Source of the DNA: Oscillatoriaceae cyanobacterium Prado104
Lineage (GTDB): Bacteria > Cyanobacteriota > Cyanobacteriia > Cyanobacteriales > Microcoleaceae
DNA length: 64,000 nucleotides
Direction: 5' to 3'
NCBI GenBank assembly: GCA_025454405.1
Contig: JALOON010000013.1
Span: 24,529 to 88,528, forward strand
Below are positions 1 through 10,888 of this stretch, piece by piece. Below the pieces are notes generated by a model. That model saw only the letters and a program-made list of their open reading frames with translations. It had not been told where the DNA came from and made no database searches. A program made the position numbers and the translations under genes. Numbering within the stretch: the stretch's first letter is position 1; every line of letters begins with the position of its first letter.

Positions 1-71
1 GCAATGATTTCAACACCTGTAATCGCAGCAATTAACACATCATTATTAAGTCTTACGTAATAAAATGCCAT
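1..71 (-). pseudogene. Partial PIN-like toxin ORF at window edge, probably internally deleted
   Basis: An ATG (complement of 69-71) directly follows the stop codon of the upstream gene, and the frame stays open to the window edge (23 codons, MAFYYVRLNNDVLIAAITGVEII). The first six residues look like the start of a PIN/VapC toxin. The expected catalytic segment (D-A/S-S-A-L-V) is missing, and the sequence continues with what resembles the later 'ITGVEI' helix of PIN proteins. I infer a toxin that lost roughly its first catalytic block. The rest lies outside the window, so this is tentative; it could equally be an unrelated short gene start. Confidence 0.35.
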
Positions 72-335
72 CTAGCGACGTTCCGCAATAATTGTCTCAG
101 AAACAGGCTTACCCTGTACCTGAATCAGTCGCTGTTTGGTTAGCTGGCTGTAAGATAGATAGTTGATTTTTTTAACTAACCCAGAGGTTAAAAGTGCCTG
201 ATGAAATGTGGCTTGTTGAGTAGTTGCCTGTTTTTGGACCAGATATTTGTGGATAGCTGTATTTAGCTGGTGCAACTCAGAAATTTCCAGCATTTCAAGC
301 TGACTAAATATTTGGTTGAGGATTACCTCTGACAT
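72..335 (-). CDS. Small antitoxin-like hypothetical protein (87 aa)
   Basis: An 87-residue, mostly helical, charged protein without membrane segments or metal motifs. It has a cyanobacterial antitoxin-like layout: an N-terminal helical region rich in Leu/Glu (ILNQIFSQLEMLEISELHQL) and a C-terminal tail (QVQGKPVSETIIAERR) that would suit toxin binding. Its stop codon abuts the ATG of the next leftward ORF (1-71), as in a translationally coupled antitoxin-toxin pair. The toxin role of that neighbour is inferred and not proven. No DNA-binding fold can be named from sequence alone. Confidence 0.55.
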   Translation of the reverse strand: MSEVILNQIFSQLEMLEISELHQLNTAIHKYLVQKQATTQQATFHQALLTSGLVKKINYLSYSQLTKQRLIQVQGKPVSETIIAERR

Positions 336-702
336 GGTTTTGACTTTCTGCTAAGGCTTGTTTGTCTATTATACCACTATTTGTGTGCCGTAGGGAGCGC
401 GATTTCATAAATGACTAATTGGAATAGCGATCGCTCTTTTTGACATGGAAAAGTCGAGATCGTTGGCGTAGTCTGCCCTGGGGGCATAGCGTGGCGTCAG
501 CCGTAAAGAACCCAGCCCGATCGGGTATTCTTGCTCGGCGATTAACTTGATGTATAGATTCAATGTAGAGCGATCGCTTGCGGGCGATCGCACCCAATTG
601 TAACGAAATATAACAATTACCCCGAAATTCGCATAAAAACCTCAAGTTGCCCCTGATAGCTAATTGAAAGGGTTTTCTAGCAACTACCATTGAGGCATCA
701 AA
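336..702. other. Intergenic region with HIP1-rich repeat copy and 5' leader of the giant gene
   Basis: No credible gene is present; short ORFs here read through HIP1 sites. Positions about 420-510 carry a segment (GACATGGAAAAGTCGAGATC, later GGCGTCAGCCGTA) that recurs in diverged form at about 9125-9160, 9860-9895 and 11186-11245, so it is a local dispersed repeat. HIP1-type sites occur at 425-435 and 570-590. A GAGG ribosome-binding site at 692-695 precedes the ATG at 703 with suitable spacing. Confidence 0.5.
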
Positions 703-3700
703 ATGGCTGAACTGAATATCGGTGCATTAACTGGCAGCACAACCTACGCGGGTACAGTTGACAGTACAAATATCTTTGACCTTTACAAATTTAACACCAA
801 CAGTCCGGGAAGTTTCAAATTGTCGATCGACAATTTAAGCGGGAATGCCGACATATCTTTATTGAACAGCAGCGGCACAACTCTCTACAGTTCCAGCAAC
901 GCAGGAAATGCAGCAGACACAATTGCTGACAGCTTAATTGTCGGAGATCCTACACTCAAAGTTGTGCCAATTAGCGGCGGCGACATCAAATACACGCTGA
1001 ACATAGCAGAAACTAACACTCAACAAGCTGCAGCAGACACTCTGACTGGTGCTAAAGCAGAAAATTCGCTTGTCGAAAACAGCGCCACAAATCCAGAAAA
1101 AACAACTGCGAACAAAGACTTAATCACAGGAGATTCTGTTGGTGACGAGACTGTCACATCAGAATCGAAAATAGCAACTACCGAAGTTACTGCAAGTTCC
1201 GAAACAAGTACCAAATCCGAAACAGAAAAATCAGCAACAGTATCAGCAGTTGCCGCATCGGGAAATAGCGAAACACAAGTTAGTGCAGTTTCCGAAACAA
1301 GCACCACATCCGAATCGGAAAAAGCCGTAACAGCACCGGCAGTTGCCGAATCGGAAAATAGCGAAACACAAGTTAGCAGTGACAGCAATTCGGCAATTTC
1401 AACCGCTGAAAAAACTAGCGAAACTGCTACCGCAAACACTGCAAATAGCACAGCCACTACAGATGTTGCTAATAAATCGATCGCTACTTTAGCTAATGCC
1501 GCAGATGCCAGCAAGCCAGCGGACAAATCGAATACTGCTACCAACACCGGAGAAGATAAGAAAACCGAGAATGCGGAGAGTTCCATTCCGACTGCTGAAA
1601 CAACAAAAGAACCCAATCCAGCAACCGACAAAGAAATCATAGCATCAAACCCATTTACAGACGGGGTATTTACTGTTGACAGCACTGGTAAAGTCGGCAT
1701 CGATTACCTATTAGATGGTGGCCTGTATCGCGGTCAATTAGCGATTATCAGCCTCGCGGGAATGGAGAAGTTTGTACCCGGTTCTGCAGAGTTTATTAAA
1801 GAAGCTGCCGCCAGGGCGCTTAGCAACTCCGAAAAAGGTTACATCGTTATCGATGACTTAAGTGAGGGTGCGAAATTTGTTGGTGACTTACCCGAAGGTA
1901 ATTTCAATGAGGGAGATTATTTAAAAGTCAAGACATTTGCGATGAAGCCGGGGGATAAATTTGGCTTCATGCTCGTACCGAATGACACGGTAAAATTCTT
2001 GTATGAATATCCAACTTTCGGCGGCGATAAGCGTCCTTTGTTTTCGATGGTGACGGCGAATCCTAACGAAGCATTTCACTTCGGTCAAATTGTCGATGTT
2101 ACCGGAGAAGGCAATACTTTTGCCATAGAAGATATGCGGTTCGATTTAGGAACTGACAGGGATTACAACGATACGATCTTCCAAGTGCGGGGCGCGACGG
2201 GTAAAGCACCCTCGATCGATACTTTTGTCAACCCAGATAAAGATTGGCGGAAAACAGATTTGGGCAAAGCAGTTATTGCTTACGCAAAACCTTACATCAC
2301 CCCGGAAACGGAAACCAAACCGAATTTAGAAGGGAAAGTAACTGACATAATTGACGAGTTGGAAGATGAGGTTTTGACTCCACCAACTACTGAAAAAGCA
2401 ACTCCAAAAGCCGCTGAAACCGTAGCGGATGCCGACAAAGGTACTGACGAGTCAGACAAAAATGTACCCATTTCGATGCCGCCAGTAAAAACAGAGGACA
2501 AAGCTAAAGATTCCGAAAGTAATAGTAGCGAATCATCCCAAATAGAAACTGGTGAAATAGATGCAAATCCGACAACAGGTGCGGCAGCTAAGCCAAATGC
2601 TGGGGAAGATACTGCGGCGGATTCGACGGAAAAATTACCAGTTGAAAAAATACCGGTTGCTGCAGGCGCGATCGAGAAAACAGACAAAGTTTCTGAAACT
2701 CCGCCTGCAAAGCCTGCAAACTCTGCGGATGAGACGGAAACTGTAGCAAATTTACCTCTAAAAGTAGAAGAAAAACCAACATTTTTACCTGCGGGTGAGA
2801 CGGAAACTGTAGCAAATTCACCTCCAAAGGTAGAAGTAAAACCAACTGTTTTGCCTGCGGATGAGACGGAAATTGAAGTTGCAAATCCTGCAATAACTAA
2901 GTTAGAAATAATTGAAAATCTGCCAGTTAACTTGGCAGAAAATGGTAGCGATTCAGCGGTGAAGGAAAGCCAGCAAACAGGTTCGATCGAACCCAACAAA
3001 ATCACAGACGATCGGCCGAAGTCGATCGAATCAAAAACTGCGGAAATTACACCAGTAATGCCTGCTAACAATAGTGAAGTATCGCAACCTAAAGAAATAG
3101 TTTCTGAGACAGAGAATCTGACTGTCAGCGATGTAACAGTACCGCAAGAATCGCTGCCAACTTCTCCAGTATTTGCAGGAGCGACTGACAGCAATTTAAT
3201 TGAAGAAATAGAAGCGGGCAATCCTGACAGCGGCAATCTATCGCCCGATGTTGCTGCACCTGAATCGGAACTCGATTTTTCTGTAAATGCTGAATTGATA
3301 GCGCGTTTGGAACGCTTGAAACAAAGTCTTAATGACAGCAGAAGTGCCGACGATCCGAGTCAAGGTATTAGCAGCCAGGATTGGATCGATCGCCTGAACA
3401 AACTGACTGAAAAATTGATTGCAAATCAATCGGCGACTGTTTCCGATCGCACTGTGAATTTAGTTGAGCGGTTAGAAGAAACGGTCGATCGACTGATCCA
3501 ACCGCCAATACAACCAATCGTACCATCGATCGAGACAGCACAGTTTGATTTTCCTGTGGAGAATCAGCCGATAATCGGAGTTATTGACACGGGATTTGCA
3601 GGCAACAATCCCGATATTAATTACTCGCGAATTACCTGGGGACAAGACAGAGTAGATGGCGATGCTGACCCCAGAATCGAACCTGGTCAAGGCAACGAAC

Positions 3701-6700
3701 ACGGCACTCACGTATTAGGAATTATTGCCGCAAATCAAAACAATGCTTTTGGGATTGACGGCATTAATGAAAAAGCGCCGATTTGGGCTGGACGGGCGAT
3801 CGGATCTGGAAAATGGGCAGAATCATTAGTAGAATATGTTGATTTTGTCAAGGCTTCCGGAAAACAGAACGGAGTGATTAATTTGAGCATGGATCTGATT
3901 CAAATTAATCCCGACAACAGCGAGAGGACTCGCTATGAATTTACGCCGCAGGAAAGGGCTGCAATTGAGTACGCCCGCCAACATAATGTATTGCTGGCAG
4001 TAGCAGCAGGAAATGACGGCGATGTGATGTCAGCTTTGGGTCAAGCTTCTCAGGAATTTGACAACATTATTACCGTTGGTGCGGCGGAACGAATTAATCA
4101 TGAAATAGCAGTTTCTAAAGCGTTCGATCGAACTGAATATTCCAGCTACGGTCAAGGTTTAGATATTTTGGCACCGGGAGGAACTGTTGATAATCCAGAA
4201 TTATCTACCGTTGGAGACGGCCTCGGTACGATGGCGGGAACATCAGTAGCGACAGCGAAAGTAACGGGTGCAATTTCTCAAGTTTGGGCGGCAAATCCCA
4301 GTTTGAACTATCGTCAAGTAATTCAAATTATCAAGGATACAGCTACCGATTTGAAGGCTCAAAATTGGGATGGAGAAACGGGTGCTGGAGTGGTAAATTT
4401 AGAAGCTGCTGTGGCTTTAGCCCTAGCTACAATACCGCAAGAATATGATGCTGTAGCTAACTTTATTCCCGATATTTGGAGTGGAGAAGGAAAGGTAACA
4501 CCCAGCGAACGAGCCGCTGCTAGTCCCTTCTGGCCAACTATGGAACTAACCAACTTTTCTGCTTGGGTAATGCCGACTGTTGGTGCATATGTGCGATCGG
4601 GTCCTGGTACTAAATTTCCGATAGCGGGTACTCGTCCTTATCAAACAACTATCCAATTTGATGCTTGGACTTACGGGCAGCAAATTCCTGACGAACAATT
4701 AGGAACTCCTGACAAGCGTTGGTATCGCATCGCAGGGACAAATAATTGGATGGCAAGTGCAGTTGTTTTCGGAAATGCACCTGAATCTACTCCTCTACCA
4801 CCTGTTGAAGCACAGCCACAACCGCAGCCTCTTCCCCCAGCCCCTCTACCAGGACAAGGAAAATTACCAGCTAATGCAGGCACATTTTTAAGGACAGAAA
4901 TCAGCAATCAAGTAACCATTCACTACTACCAGAACGGGTATTTGATGGTGCAGCCAAACGGAAATCAAGTTTGGTACTCTTTGGGCTGGAACCGCCGCCC
5001 AGTGAGGCCAATTCCAATTCCAAAGCCCGCTACAGTGCCGTCGCCTCACGGCAGCACAGGCCAGTGGCAAGCGCAATTTTGGAACAACCAAAATCTCTCA
5101 GGCAATCCCACTTTTACTCGCTCCGAACCGCCGGGAGAATTGCGATTTTTTGCTGCGGGAACTCCATCTGGAACTGCGGGAATTCCTGCCGATCGCTTTT
5201 CCGCACGCTGGGAAACCACTAGCGATTTTGAAGGCGGTTTTTATAACTTCATCAGTGAAGTAGATGATGGAGTCAGAATTTATGTTGATGGAGTCAAAGT
5301 AGTTGACGATTGGACACAGAAACCCGTTTATCGCAACGATGCTTTTATCGCCATACCGAAAGGTAAACATCAAGTAGTGGTTGAATACTTTGACTACGTT
5401 GAATCTGCCGTTAATAATCTCCGCTGGGTAGCATCAAATCTGCTCAAAGATTGGACGGGTGAATTGCGTCCGGTAGGTTACGACGGTGGATCGGTTCACA
5501 ACACTTATGTCAATACCTATCAGCGCAACGGCGCAATTTCTAAACTCGGCTATCCGACTAATAACGTCCATTCTTGGGGTCCAGGTTATATTCAGGACTT
5601 TGAGGGAGGATCTGACGGCAAAGGCGGGATTATGAAGTCACACGCCAACGATAATTCTTACTGGGTTGGCAACGATTTCTGGACAACGTTTTTAGCAACA
5701 GGTGGTGCTTACGGTATTTTAAAATATCCGACTTCCGATCGCTATTCCACTAAGTCTGGAGAACGACAAAATTTCCAAGGCGGTGCCATTCTCAAGTCTA
5801 AAAACGGAACGTTCCCGATCTTTGGCGGGATGGCTGGGAAATATTTCGAGTTAGGCGCAGAAAACAGCTTTTTGGGATTCCCCACTAGCGGCGAAATTGG
5901 CTTAGGTGATGGTTGGATAATTCAGAACTTTGAGGGAGGTTACATTCTATATAAAGAGGGAATGCCGACTATTGCTTACGATACTAAGGCAATAGAAAAA
6001 TTGCCGCCAGATAGCGGTCGCGGCAGCACTTCAAACTGGCACGTTCAATTCTGGAACAATCAGCATCTAATTGGCTCTCCGCAGTGGTCGCGATATGACA
6101 AAGCTGGAGAATTGCGCTTTGCTGCGGGGCTAGGTGCACCTGAAGGAACGAGGGGAATTCAAGAAAATAACTTCTCGGCTCGTTGGATTACGACTAGCTA
6201 CTTTGACGGTGGCATTTACAACTTTACCAATCAAGCAGATGACGGGGTACGGGTTTATGTAGACGGCAAATTGATTATTGACAAATGGCAAGATTCAGCC
6301 TTTGAAACGAAAACAGCTTCTGCTGCGATCGAACCTGGATACCATCAAGTCATGGTGGAGTATTTTGAGCGTACTGAGGCGGCCGCCAATACGCTGAAGT
6401 GGGAACAAGCTAATCCTCCTCAAGAATGGGCTGGCGAATTCTTCCGAGGTACGGATCTAAACCACCGAAACTTCGCTGGAAATCGCGATGCTGGAACGAG
6501 TTTCTTAGATAAAGATTGGGGCAAAGGTCATGAGAGTGGCGTTGCGATTGGGGATGATAATTTTTCCGATCGTTGGTCAAAAACTCACTATTTCGATTCG
6601 TCAGGAGTGTACAAATTTACCAGCCAAGCGGATGATGGCGTCCGAGTTTGGGTCGATGATAAGCTGGTCATCGATAAGTGGCAAGTTCAAGCTTTGTCTG

Positions 6701-8931
6701 CCAATGAAGCGCTGGTATCACTCGATAAAGGCTATCACAGAATTCGAGTGGAACATTTTGAAGAAGCCGATGTTGCAGCGAATAAGCTGAGCTGGCAAAA
6801 ACTACTACCATTACAGCCAATAATCCTGCCTGGTGGGGGTAATGTAGTTCTACCGGAACCTTGGGTAGCTGAATATTTCAATAATCGAGATTTGAGCGGA
6901 GCACCTGCTGTAATTAATACGCACAATCCTCAAACTCCAGTAGGATTTATTAATTTCAACTGGGGTGAAGGTAGTCCTGACAGCCGAATTCAAAGGGATA
7001 ATTTCTCATCGCGGCTGACAACTCACCGGCAATTGCCTGCTGGCACTTATAAGTTTAAGTTGCGAGCTGATGACGGGGCGCGATTGTTTATTAATGGTGA
7101 AAAGGTAATCGATCGCTGGAACAATGCGCCTTATAACGGTCACGAAGTAGAAATTACTCTCCCGGCTGGACTGCACACGCTGCAAGTCGAACACTCGGAA
7201 CATATCGCACCAGCTTATCTGAATTTAGATTGGGATTACTCTCCTAATATTCCTAATTACCCGATCGATCCTGCTTTGCAAGCTACCTACAAGGAGTTAG
7301 TAAATCAGTTAGGTGCCAGCGCGATCGGAGTGCCGATCGGAATCGGAGTTGTAATTAAGGAATTTCCTCCATTGTTACCGGTTGTTTGGAGCAATAAGAT
7401 TCAAGAATTTCGCGGTACTTTAGGACGGGGTGCGTTGTTGAAAAGAGATAACAGTCCCACTGTGAGTTATGTATTCGGCAAGTTGTGGGAGGCTTACCAA
7501 CAAGCAGGCGGCCCGAATGCTTTGGGCTATCCTTTATCTTCTCAAAAAGATCTGGGCAATGGCGCTTACGAACTAGAGTTGCCGAATGGAAAATTGTTCT
7601 GGGCACCGGGAATGACGAATCCCACTTACTATCCATATTTCAACAAGAGTTTGACAATTCCTGCGGATAGTTGGCGCGGTGAATATTTCAACAACCGAGA
7701 TTGGGCTGGCAGTCCTGCAGTAGTTCGAGGTGATAGTTCTTCAGCCAACAATTTGGATAAATCTTGGGATTTAGGCATTCCTGCACCTGGCGTGCAAGCT
7801 GATAATTTCTCAGTGCGCTGGACAACAAATCGACCGTTCGATCGAGGAACCTATCGCTTTATTGGCGACCACGATGACGCTTTCAAATTAGAAGTTAACG
7901 GTCAAGCGCCCATCGACAAGCTGATAGAATTTGCGACGCAGACAACTGGCTACGGAACTTTTACTCAATCCGGTCAATATCCAGTGCAATTGAAATATCG
8001 GGAGTATGGTGGCGCTGCAACAGCTAAACTTCGCATGGAGAAAGCTTCTAATTTTATCCTCGCTCTTGATGATAAAAATAACTCGAGCGTAGAATTGCCT
8101 GATGCTTTTAACAAACATGGGGGTTACGATCGAGTTGGCGTGCCGATTAATGACGTTCATTGGTGGGGTAATGGTTATGTCCAAGATTTTGATGGCGGGG
8201 CGAATGGCCGGGGCATTTTGATGCGGCGTCACGATAAGCCGGTGTTCTATTATGTTTCTGGCAAAATTTGGGATGCTTACCTTGCTAATGAAAGGGGTGC
8301 GGAAGGTTGGTTGGGTTATCCCACTAGCGATCCTGTTCGGGAAGGAGGAGTTATTCGTCAAAACTTTGAAGGAGGTCACATTACTTTCGACGGTCAAACA
8401 GCAACTGTCCACCGTCCCCCTGTACAGTCACAACCCGATCCAGGTTCAGGTGGAACAAACCCAAATATGGAAGCATTTTTTGGATGGGCTAAAGATCAAG
8501 TAGGCATTACTCGCCGGGATGGTTTTTATGACTACCGAGGTCAATGTGTAACTTTGATTGCTCGATACGTTCAAGAAGTTTTTCTACCTGCGGATCAACG
8601 TACTGTTCCTCGTGCTTTTGGTGATGGAAAAGATACTGCTCGTGTAGTCTCCCAAATGCTACCGAATAATTTTGAGCCATACACAAGAAATGGTTTACCA
8701 GAACGCGGTGCTATCATTTCTTTTCCAGGACCAAATACTCAATATGGTCACGTAGGAATTGTCATGGAATCACGCTACAATAATGGGCGTCGGGAAGTCA
8801 GGATTATGGACTCAAACGGCGATAATCTGCATGTCAATAGCACTGTCAGAGAATACTCTTGGTGGGTCAGCGTTGATGCCGGCGGTTACAATCCATATGG
8901 CGGAACAAATGGTTGGACAAATCCCAGATAA
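703..8931 (+). CDS. Giant multidomain subtilisin / PA14 / LGFP / CHAP surface protein (2742 aa)
   Basis: Likely an exported or cell-surface protease-amidase. Domains in order: a PPC-like beta domain (about 5-105) without a classical signal peptide; a Ser/Thr/Glu-rich low-complexity linker (110-310); DUF4114 (about 315-500, with the DRDYNDTIF motif at 485-493); a second Pro/Glu/Thr linker (510-860); a subtilisin S8 domain with catalytic Asp962 (VIDTG), His1000 (GNEHGTHV) and Ser1181 (GTSVATAK); an SH3-like segment (about 1288-1350); PA14 domains near 1449-1580, 1773-1903, 1905-2033, 2052-2180 and 2322-2448; LGFP-type repeats (LGYPTNN..G.IQDFEGG) at about 1582-1763, 2192-2313 and 2460-2567; and a C-terminal CHAP domain with Cys2615, His2683 and Asp2703/Asn2705. 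All catalytic residues are present. The missing signal peptide suggests type I secretion or another route (inference). The gene stands alone, with a good RBS. Confidence 0.9.
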   Translation: MAELNIGALTGSTTYAGTVDSTNIFDLYKFNTNSPGSFKLSIDNLSGNADISLLNSSGTTLYSSSNAGNAADTIADSLIVGDPTLKVVPISGGDIKYTLNIAETNTQQAAADTLTGAKAENSLVENSATNPEKTTANKDLITGDSVGDETVTSESKIATTEVTASSETSTKSETEKSATVSAVAASGNSETQVSAVSETSTTSESEKAVTAPAVAESENSETQVSSDSNSAISTAEKTSETATANTANSTATTDVANKSIATLANAADASKPADKSNTATNTGEDKKTENAESSIPTAETTKEPNPATDKEIIASNPFTDGVFTVDSTGKVGIDYLLDGGLYRGQLAIISLAGMEKFVPGSAEFIKEAAARALSNSEKGYIVIDDLSEGAKFVGDLPEGNFNEGDYLKVKTFAMKPGDKFGFMLVPNDTVKFLYEYPTFGGDKRPLFSMVTANPNEAFHFGQIVDVTGEGNTFAIEDMRFDLGTDRDYNDTIFQVRGATGKAPSIDTFVNPDKDWRKTDLGKAVIAYAKPYITPETETKPNLEGKVTDIIDELEDEVLTPPTTEKATPKAAETVADADKGTDESDKNVPISMPPVKTEDKAKDSESNSSESSQIETGEIDANPTTGAAAKPNAGEDTAADSTEKLPVEKIPVAAGAIEKTDKVSETPPAKPANSADETETVANLPLKVEEKPTFLPAGETETVANSPPKVEVKPTVLPADETEIEVANPAITKLEIIENLPVNLAENGSDSAVKESQQTGSIEPNKITDDRPKSIESKTAEITPVMPANNSEVSQPKEIVSETENLTVSDVTVPQESLPTSPVFAGATDSNLIEEIEAGNPDSGNLSPDVAAPESELDFSVNAELIARLERLKQSLNDSRSADDPSQGISSQDWIDRLNKLTEKLIANQSATVSDRTVNLVERLEETVDRLIQPPIQPIVPSIETAQFDFPVENQPIIGVIDTGFAGNNPDINYSRITWGQDRVDGDADPRIEPGQGNEHGTHVLGIIAANQNNAFGIDGINEKAPIWAGRAIGSGKWAESLVEYVDFVKASGKQNGVINLSMDLIQINPDNSERTRYEFTPQERAAIEYARQHNVLLAVAAGNDGDVMSALGQASQEFDNIITVGAAERINHEIAVSKAFDRTEYSSYGQGLDILAPGGTVDNPELSTVGDGLGTMAGTSVATAKVTGAISQVWAANPSLNYRQVIQIIKDTATDLKAQNWDGETGAGVVNLEAAVALALATIPQEYDAVANFIPDIWSGEGKVTPSERAAASPFWPTMELTNFSAWVMPTVGAYVRSGPGTKFPIAGTRPYQTTIQFDAWTYGQQIPDEQLGTPDKRWYRIAGTNNWMASAVVFGNAPESTPLPPVEAQPQPQPLPPAPLPGQGKLPANAGTFLRTEISNQVTIHYYQNGYLMVQPNGNQVWYSLGWNRRPVRPIPIPKPATVPSPHGSTGQWQAQFWNNQNLSGNPTFTRSEPPGELRFFAAGTPSGTAGIPADRFSARWETTSDFEGGFYNFISEVDDGVRIYVDGVKVVDDWTQKPVYRNDAFIAIPKGKHQVVVEYFDYVESAVNNLRWVASNLLKDWTGELRPVGYDGGSVHNTYVNTYQRNGAISKLGYPTNNVHSWGPGYIQDFEGGSDGKGGIMKSHANDNSYWVGNDFWTTFLATGGAYGILKYPTSDRYSTKSGERQNFQGGAILKSKNGTFPIFGGMAGKYFELGAENSFLGFPTSGEIGLGDGWIIQNFEGGYILYKEGMPTIAYDTKAIEKLPPDSGRGSTSNWHVQFWNNQHLIGSPQWSRYDKAGELRFAAGLGAPEGTRGIQENNFSARWITTSYFDGGIYNFTNQADDGVRVYVDGKLIIDKWQDSAFETKTASAAIEPGYHQVMVEYFERTEAAANTLKWEQANPPQEWAGEFFRGTDLNHRNFAGNRDAGTSFLDKDWGKGHESGVAIGDDNFSDRWSKTHYFDSSGVYKFTSQADDGVRVWVDDKLVIDKWQVQALSANEALVSLDKGYHRIRVEHFEEADVAANKLSWQKLLPLQPIILPGGGNVVLPEPWVAEYFNNRDLSGAPAVINTHNPQTPVGFINFNWGEGSPDSRIQRDNFSSRLTTHRQLPAGTYKFKLRADDGARLFINGEKVIDRWNNAPYNGHEVEITLPAGLHTLQVEHSEHIAPAYLNLDWDYSPNIPNYPIDPALQATYKELVNQLGASAIGVPIGIGVVIKEFPPLLPVVWSNKIQEFRGTLGRGALLKRDNSPTVSYVFGKLWEAYQQAGGPNALGYPLSSQKDLGNGAYELELPNGKLFWAPGMTNPTYYPYFNKSLTIPADSWRGEYFNNRDWAGSPAVVRGDSSSANNLDKSWDLGIPAPGVQADNFSVRWTTNRPFDRGTYRFIGDHDDAFKLEVNGQAPIDKLIEFATQTTGYGTFTQSGQYPVQLKYREYGGAATAKLRMEKASNFILALDDKNNSSVELPDAFNKHGGYDRVGVPINDVHWWGNGYVQDFDGGANGRGILMRRHDKPVFYYVSGKIWDAYLANERGAEGWLGYPTSDPVREGGVIRQNFEGGHITFDGQTATVHRPPVQSQPDPGSGGTNPNMEAFFGWAKDQVGITRRDGFYDYRGQCVTLIARYVQEVFLPADQRTVPRAFGDGKDTARVVSQMLPNNFEPYTRNGLPERGAIISFPGPNTQYGHVGIVMESRYNNGRREVRIMDSNGDNLHVNSTVREYSWWVSVDAGGYNPYGGTNGWTNPR

Positions 8932-8963
8932 ATTCAACTTATTTCCATAAAATCTTCAATGAA

Positions 8964-9130
8964 CGATCGCCCTTAATTCCTGTTTCTCAACGAAGGGCGA
9001 TCGCCCCTTTATCATCAGTTAAAAGTGCGATCGCCCTTGACTCTTTTTCTCAACGAAGGGCGATCGCCCCTTTATCATCAGTTAAAAGTGCGATCGCCCT
9101 TGACTCATTTTCTCAATGAAGGGCGAGCGC
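8964..9130. repeat. Tandem HIP1-flanked hairpin repeats (three units, about 63-64 bp period)
   Basis: Three consecutive units each contain a stem whose arms are CGATCGCCCTT and AAGGGCGATCG around a 17-18 nt loop (hairpins 8964-9003, 9027-9067, 9090-9130). The spacer CCCTTTATCATCAGTTAAAA links units one to two and two to three. The last unit has a degenerate right arm (GGGCGAGCGC). A fourth, isolated hairpin lies at 10454-10494. A short ORF reads through the array but is only a consequence of the repeat. Confidence 0.85.
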
Positions 9131-9215
9131 TCTTTTTGATATAGAAAAGGCGATGGCTTTTGTCGCTAGAGGAATTTCGCTTTTTTGTACTATAAGGGGA
9201 TCTCGTTACATAAAA

Positions 9216-9548
9216 TTACTGCTGAATAATTTCAACTATCTTTGCGATCACCTCATTCAATTTCTCAGTTTTTAGCTGACCAGCTTTATAAAGTATAATT
9301 TCTCGATCGGCTGTAAACAAGCGATTGGGTCGAATGTTGCTAATTCGATCGAGTCCCCCCTCGCTAAAATCACTACTTTCAAGGGTAATAGCATAGCGAT
9401 CGGCGATATTTTGGCTAGTAATCTGACAAAGAATTACATCATCTCCTGCCAAAGTTGCTATTACTAAAGCCGGCCTGCGCTTGGCTTGTGTTAAATCTGA
9501 AAATGGGAATGGAACAACTACCACATCACCTTTTACAAATTCTGCCAT
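9216..9548 (-). CDS. mazF: MazF/PemK-family toxin (endoribonuclease)
   Basis: A 110-residue PemK/MazF-fold protein. It has the N-terminal GDVVVVPFPFSD strand and loop, followed by KRRPALVI, which carries the conserved Arg of the RNA-cleavage site in this family, and a later S/T-rich strand (CQITSQNI). Length and motifs are complete, so the toxin looks intact. MazF proteins cleave mRNA at short specific sequences; the target here cannot be read from sequence. Its start overlaps the end of the upstream antitoxin gene by 16 nt, indicating a translationally coupled TA operon read leftward. Confidence 0.85.
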   Translation of the reverse strand: MAEFVKGDVVVVPFPFSDLTQAKRRPALVIATLAGDDVILCQITSQNIADRYAITLESSDFSEGGLDRISNIRPNRLFTADREIILYKAGQLKTEKLNEVIAKIVEIIQQ

Positions 9549-9727
9549 GCTTCATCCTCCTCTGGCTTCAACCAGTCTTTTTGCAAAGCAGATTCACTGA
9601 GAAGACTTGCTTCTAACTTGTTTCGATCGTATTTTATTTTGAGAAATTGCAAAAAATCCCAAACTTCTTCTAATATAAATTCTGGAATATTTTCTACCTC
9701 TTTAATTAGTAATTCTTTGGCATTCAT
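9533..9727 (-). CDS. Antitoxin partner of MazF (DUF2281-like, 64 aa)
   Basis: A small acidic protein with the typical pattern of cyanobacterial DUF2281 antitoxins: an N-terminal helix, then FILEEVWDFLQFLK, then an acidic C-terminal tail ending in KPEEDEAWQNL. It is upstream of and overlapping mazF, the normal antitoxin-first order. It is expected to bind and neutralise the MazF homologue and probably to autoregulate the operon (family knowledge). The helical N-terminus does not resemble a classical AbrB-type MazE, so the pairing is a DUF2281/MazF hybrid type. Confidence 0.75.
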   Translation of the reverse strand: MNAKELLIKEVENIPEFILEEVWDFLQFLKIKYDRNKLEASLLSESALQKDWLKPEEDEAWQNL

Positions 9728-9898
9728 GTCACTTACCTCTACTAAAGTTTGTCAAATCTAGGCAGAATTCCCACTATATAAGAATTATCGGAGAACTCTA
9801 TTATAGCATATTTGAGATTAGGAGCGATCGACTGGGCTCGCTTTTGTGGATATCGCTATGCTGGGTAATATAAAAGTCGAGATCCCTTTTGGAATAAG

Positions 9899-9949
9899 TC
9901 AAAAAAAGTTAACACTAGCCTTTGGTCTAATGACAATTCGTCTGGTCAT
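9899..9949 (-). pseudogene. parE: parE toxin remnant (16 codons)
   Basis: Directly downstream of parD the ATG overlaps the parD stop (ATGA), as expected for a ParDE operon. The 16 codons read MTRRIVIRPKASVNFF and then hit TGA. The start matches the usual N-terminus of ParE/RelE toxins (R-x-I-x-I-x-P-x-A), so this is the beginning of a toxin whose remaining 75 or so residues are gone. The sequence that replaces it (about 9860-9898) is related to the repeat also found near 430-460. The antitoxin is therefore orphaned. Confidence 0.7.
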
Positions 9950-10212
9950 GTCTTTTGTTTGCGGACTTTTTCAACAAGTTCAGTACGTTTTTGTTCCCAC
10001 CACTCATCCGTAATCTCAATAGCTTCACCGCTATCTAGACCTTCCAATAGTAATGTCTCAAGTTGTTTTTTTGCCACTCGTTCTAATTCTTGGCAAATCA
10101 AGTGTCGGATATATTCGCTGGCGGTACTGTAGCCACCTTTAGCAACCTGTTCGCTGATAAAGTCCCGCATCGATTCGGGCAGCGAGATGTTGAGTGTTGT
10201 CATTGTTTGCAA
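9946..10212 (-). CDS. parD: ParD-family antitoxin
   Basis: An 88-residue ribbon-helix-helix protein. The N-terminal strand (TLNISLPESMRDFI) and following helices (GGYSTASEYIRHLICQE) are typical of ParD/CC2985 antitoxins, and the C-terminal half is a charged toxin-binding tail. A second ATG three codons in (10203) is an equally good start and gives the more usual MTTLNISLP beginning. The gene looks intact, but its partner ParE survives only as a 16-codon stub, so a maintained TA function is unlikely. It may still act as a DNA-binding autoregulator or neutralise other ParE toxins (inference). Confidence 0.85.
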   Translation of the reverse strand: MQTMTTLNISLPESMRDFISEQVAKGGYSTASEYIRHLICQELERVAKKQLETLLLEGLDSGEAIEITDEWWEQKRTELVEKVRKQKT

Positions 10213-10568
10213 ACCTTTACATCTCTAACTATTCAAGTATGGCAAAAATTGCCAATTTTTGTCAACTGATGTTTTAGATAGGTAATTGCGATCGCCCTTT
10301 GTTTCTCTGGATCGATCGAGGGCGATGCTGCCTGCGCTAAGGAAGGCAAAAACATGAGCGAGGTATTGTCCGACTTGATAGAGCAATATGTGAGCGATCG
10401 AGAAACTAAGTCCTCGGCGAGTAAAAAATGACGGATGTGACACCCCGCAAAGTCGATCGCCCTTAACTCCTATTTCTCAACGAAGGGCGATCGCTATTTT
10501 TGACATTTTTCGGGTATAATCGAATTATTCCCTAACACAAATTATCTCAATACAACTCCTCACCAAAT
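10213..10568. other. Intergenic stretch with HIP1 sites and a fourth hairpin repeat
   Basis: No convincing gene is visible. It contains several GCGATCGC-type sites and one hairpin (10454-10494) with the same CGATCGCCCTT/AAGGGCGATCG arms as the tandem array at 8964-9130. Open frames on both strands here are short and run through repeat sequence. The last 60 bases before 10569 are AT-rich and probably hold the promoter of the MNT/HEPN pair. Confidence 0.5.
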
Positions 10569-10888
10569 ATGAACGAAAAAATTAAAACAATTATCACAAA
10601 AACTCAGCAAAGTCTCAAACAACTTTACGGCGATCGATTAGACAAAATTGTTCTCTTTGGTTCCCAAGCTAGAGGTGATGCTAGACCAGATTTCGATATC
10701 GATTTTTAATTGTTCTCAAAAATCCCTTTAACTACTCTCAAGAAAGCGATAAAATTAGTGTTTTAATTGCAGACTTGTGTTTGGAATATAACGTGCTGAT
10801 TAGCTGTGCGTTTGCCACTAACGAGCAATTTTATCACCACAATAATGCTTTCTTTCGCAACATTCGACAAGAAGGTTTAGCGATATGA
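10569..10888 (+). pseudogene. MntA-type nucleotidyltransferase antitoxin, frameshifted
   Basis: The first 46 codons encode a minimal nucleotidyltransferase with the GSQARGDARPDFDIDF signature (GS motif plus DxD). The frame then stops at TAA 10707-10709. Reading on with one extra T in the run at 10704-10708 restores the expected continuation (DIDFLIVLKNPFNYSQESDK...) and stays open to a TGA at 10886-10888, overlapping the ATG of the next gene (ATGA). A single-base deletion in a poly-T run therefore broke the gene. MNT proteins of the MntA/HepT TA type inactivate the HEPN toxin by adding AMP, so the antidote is lost unless frameshifting rescues it. Confidence 0.8.

Noticed and set aside
2292..3236. 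Long antisense frames inside the giant gene (also 1020-1700)
   Set aside because: They mirror the low-complexity Ser/Thr/Glu linkers of the sense protein and have repetitive Ser/Val/Phe composition.
8913..9119. 68-codon frame with internal repeats after the giant gene
   Set aside because: It only translates the tandem hairpin repeat; no start signals or protein-like features.
10225..10443. 72-codon minus-strand frame
   Set aside because: Runs through HIP1 sites and repeat DNA; no RBS or recognisable motif. A 25-codon plus-strand frame at 10354-10431 looks slightly gene-like but is too short to support.
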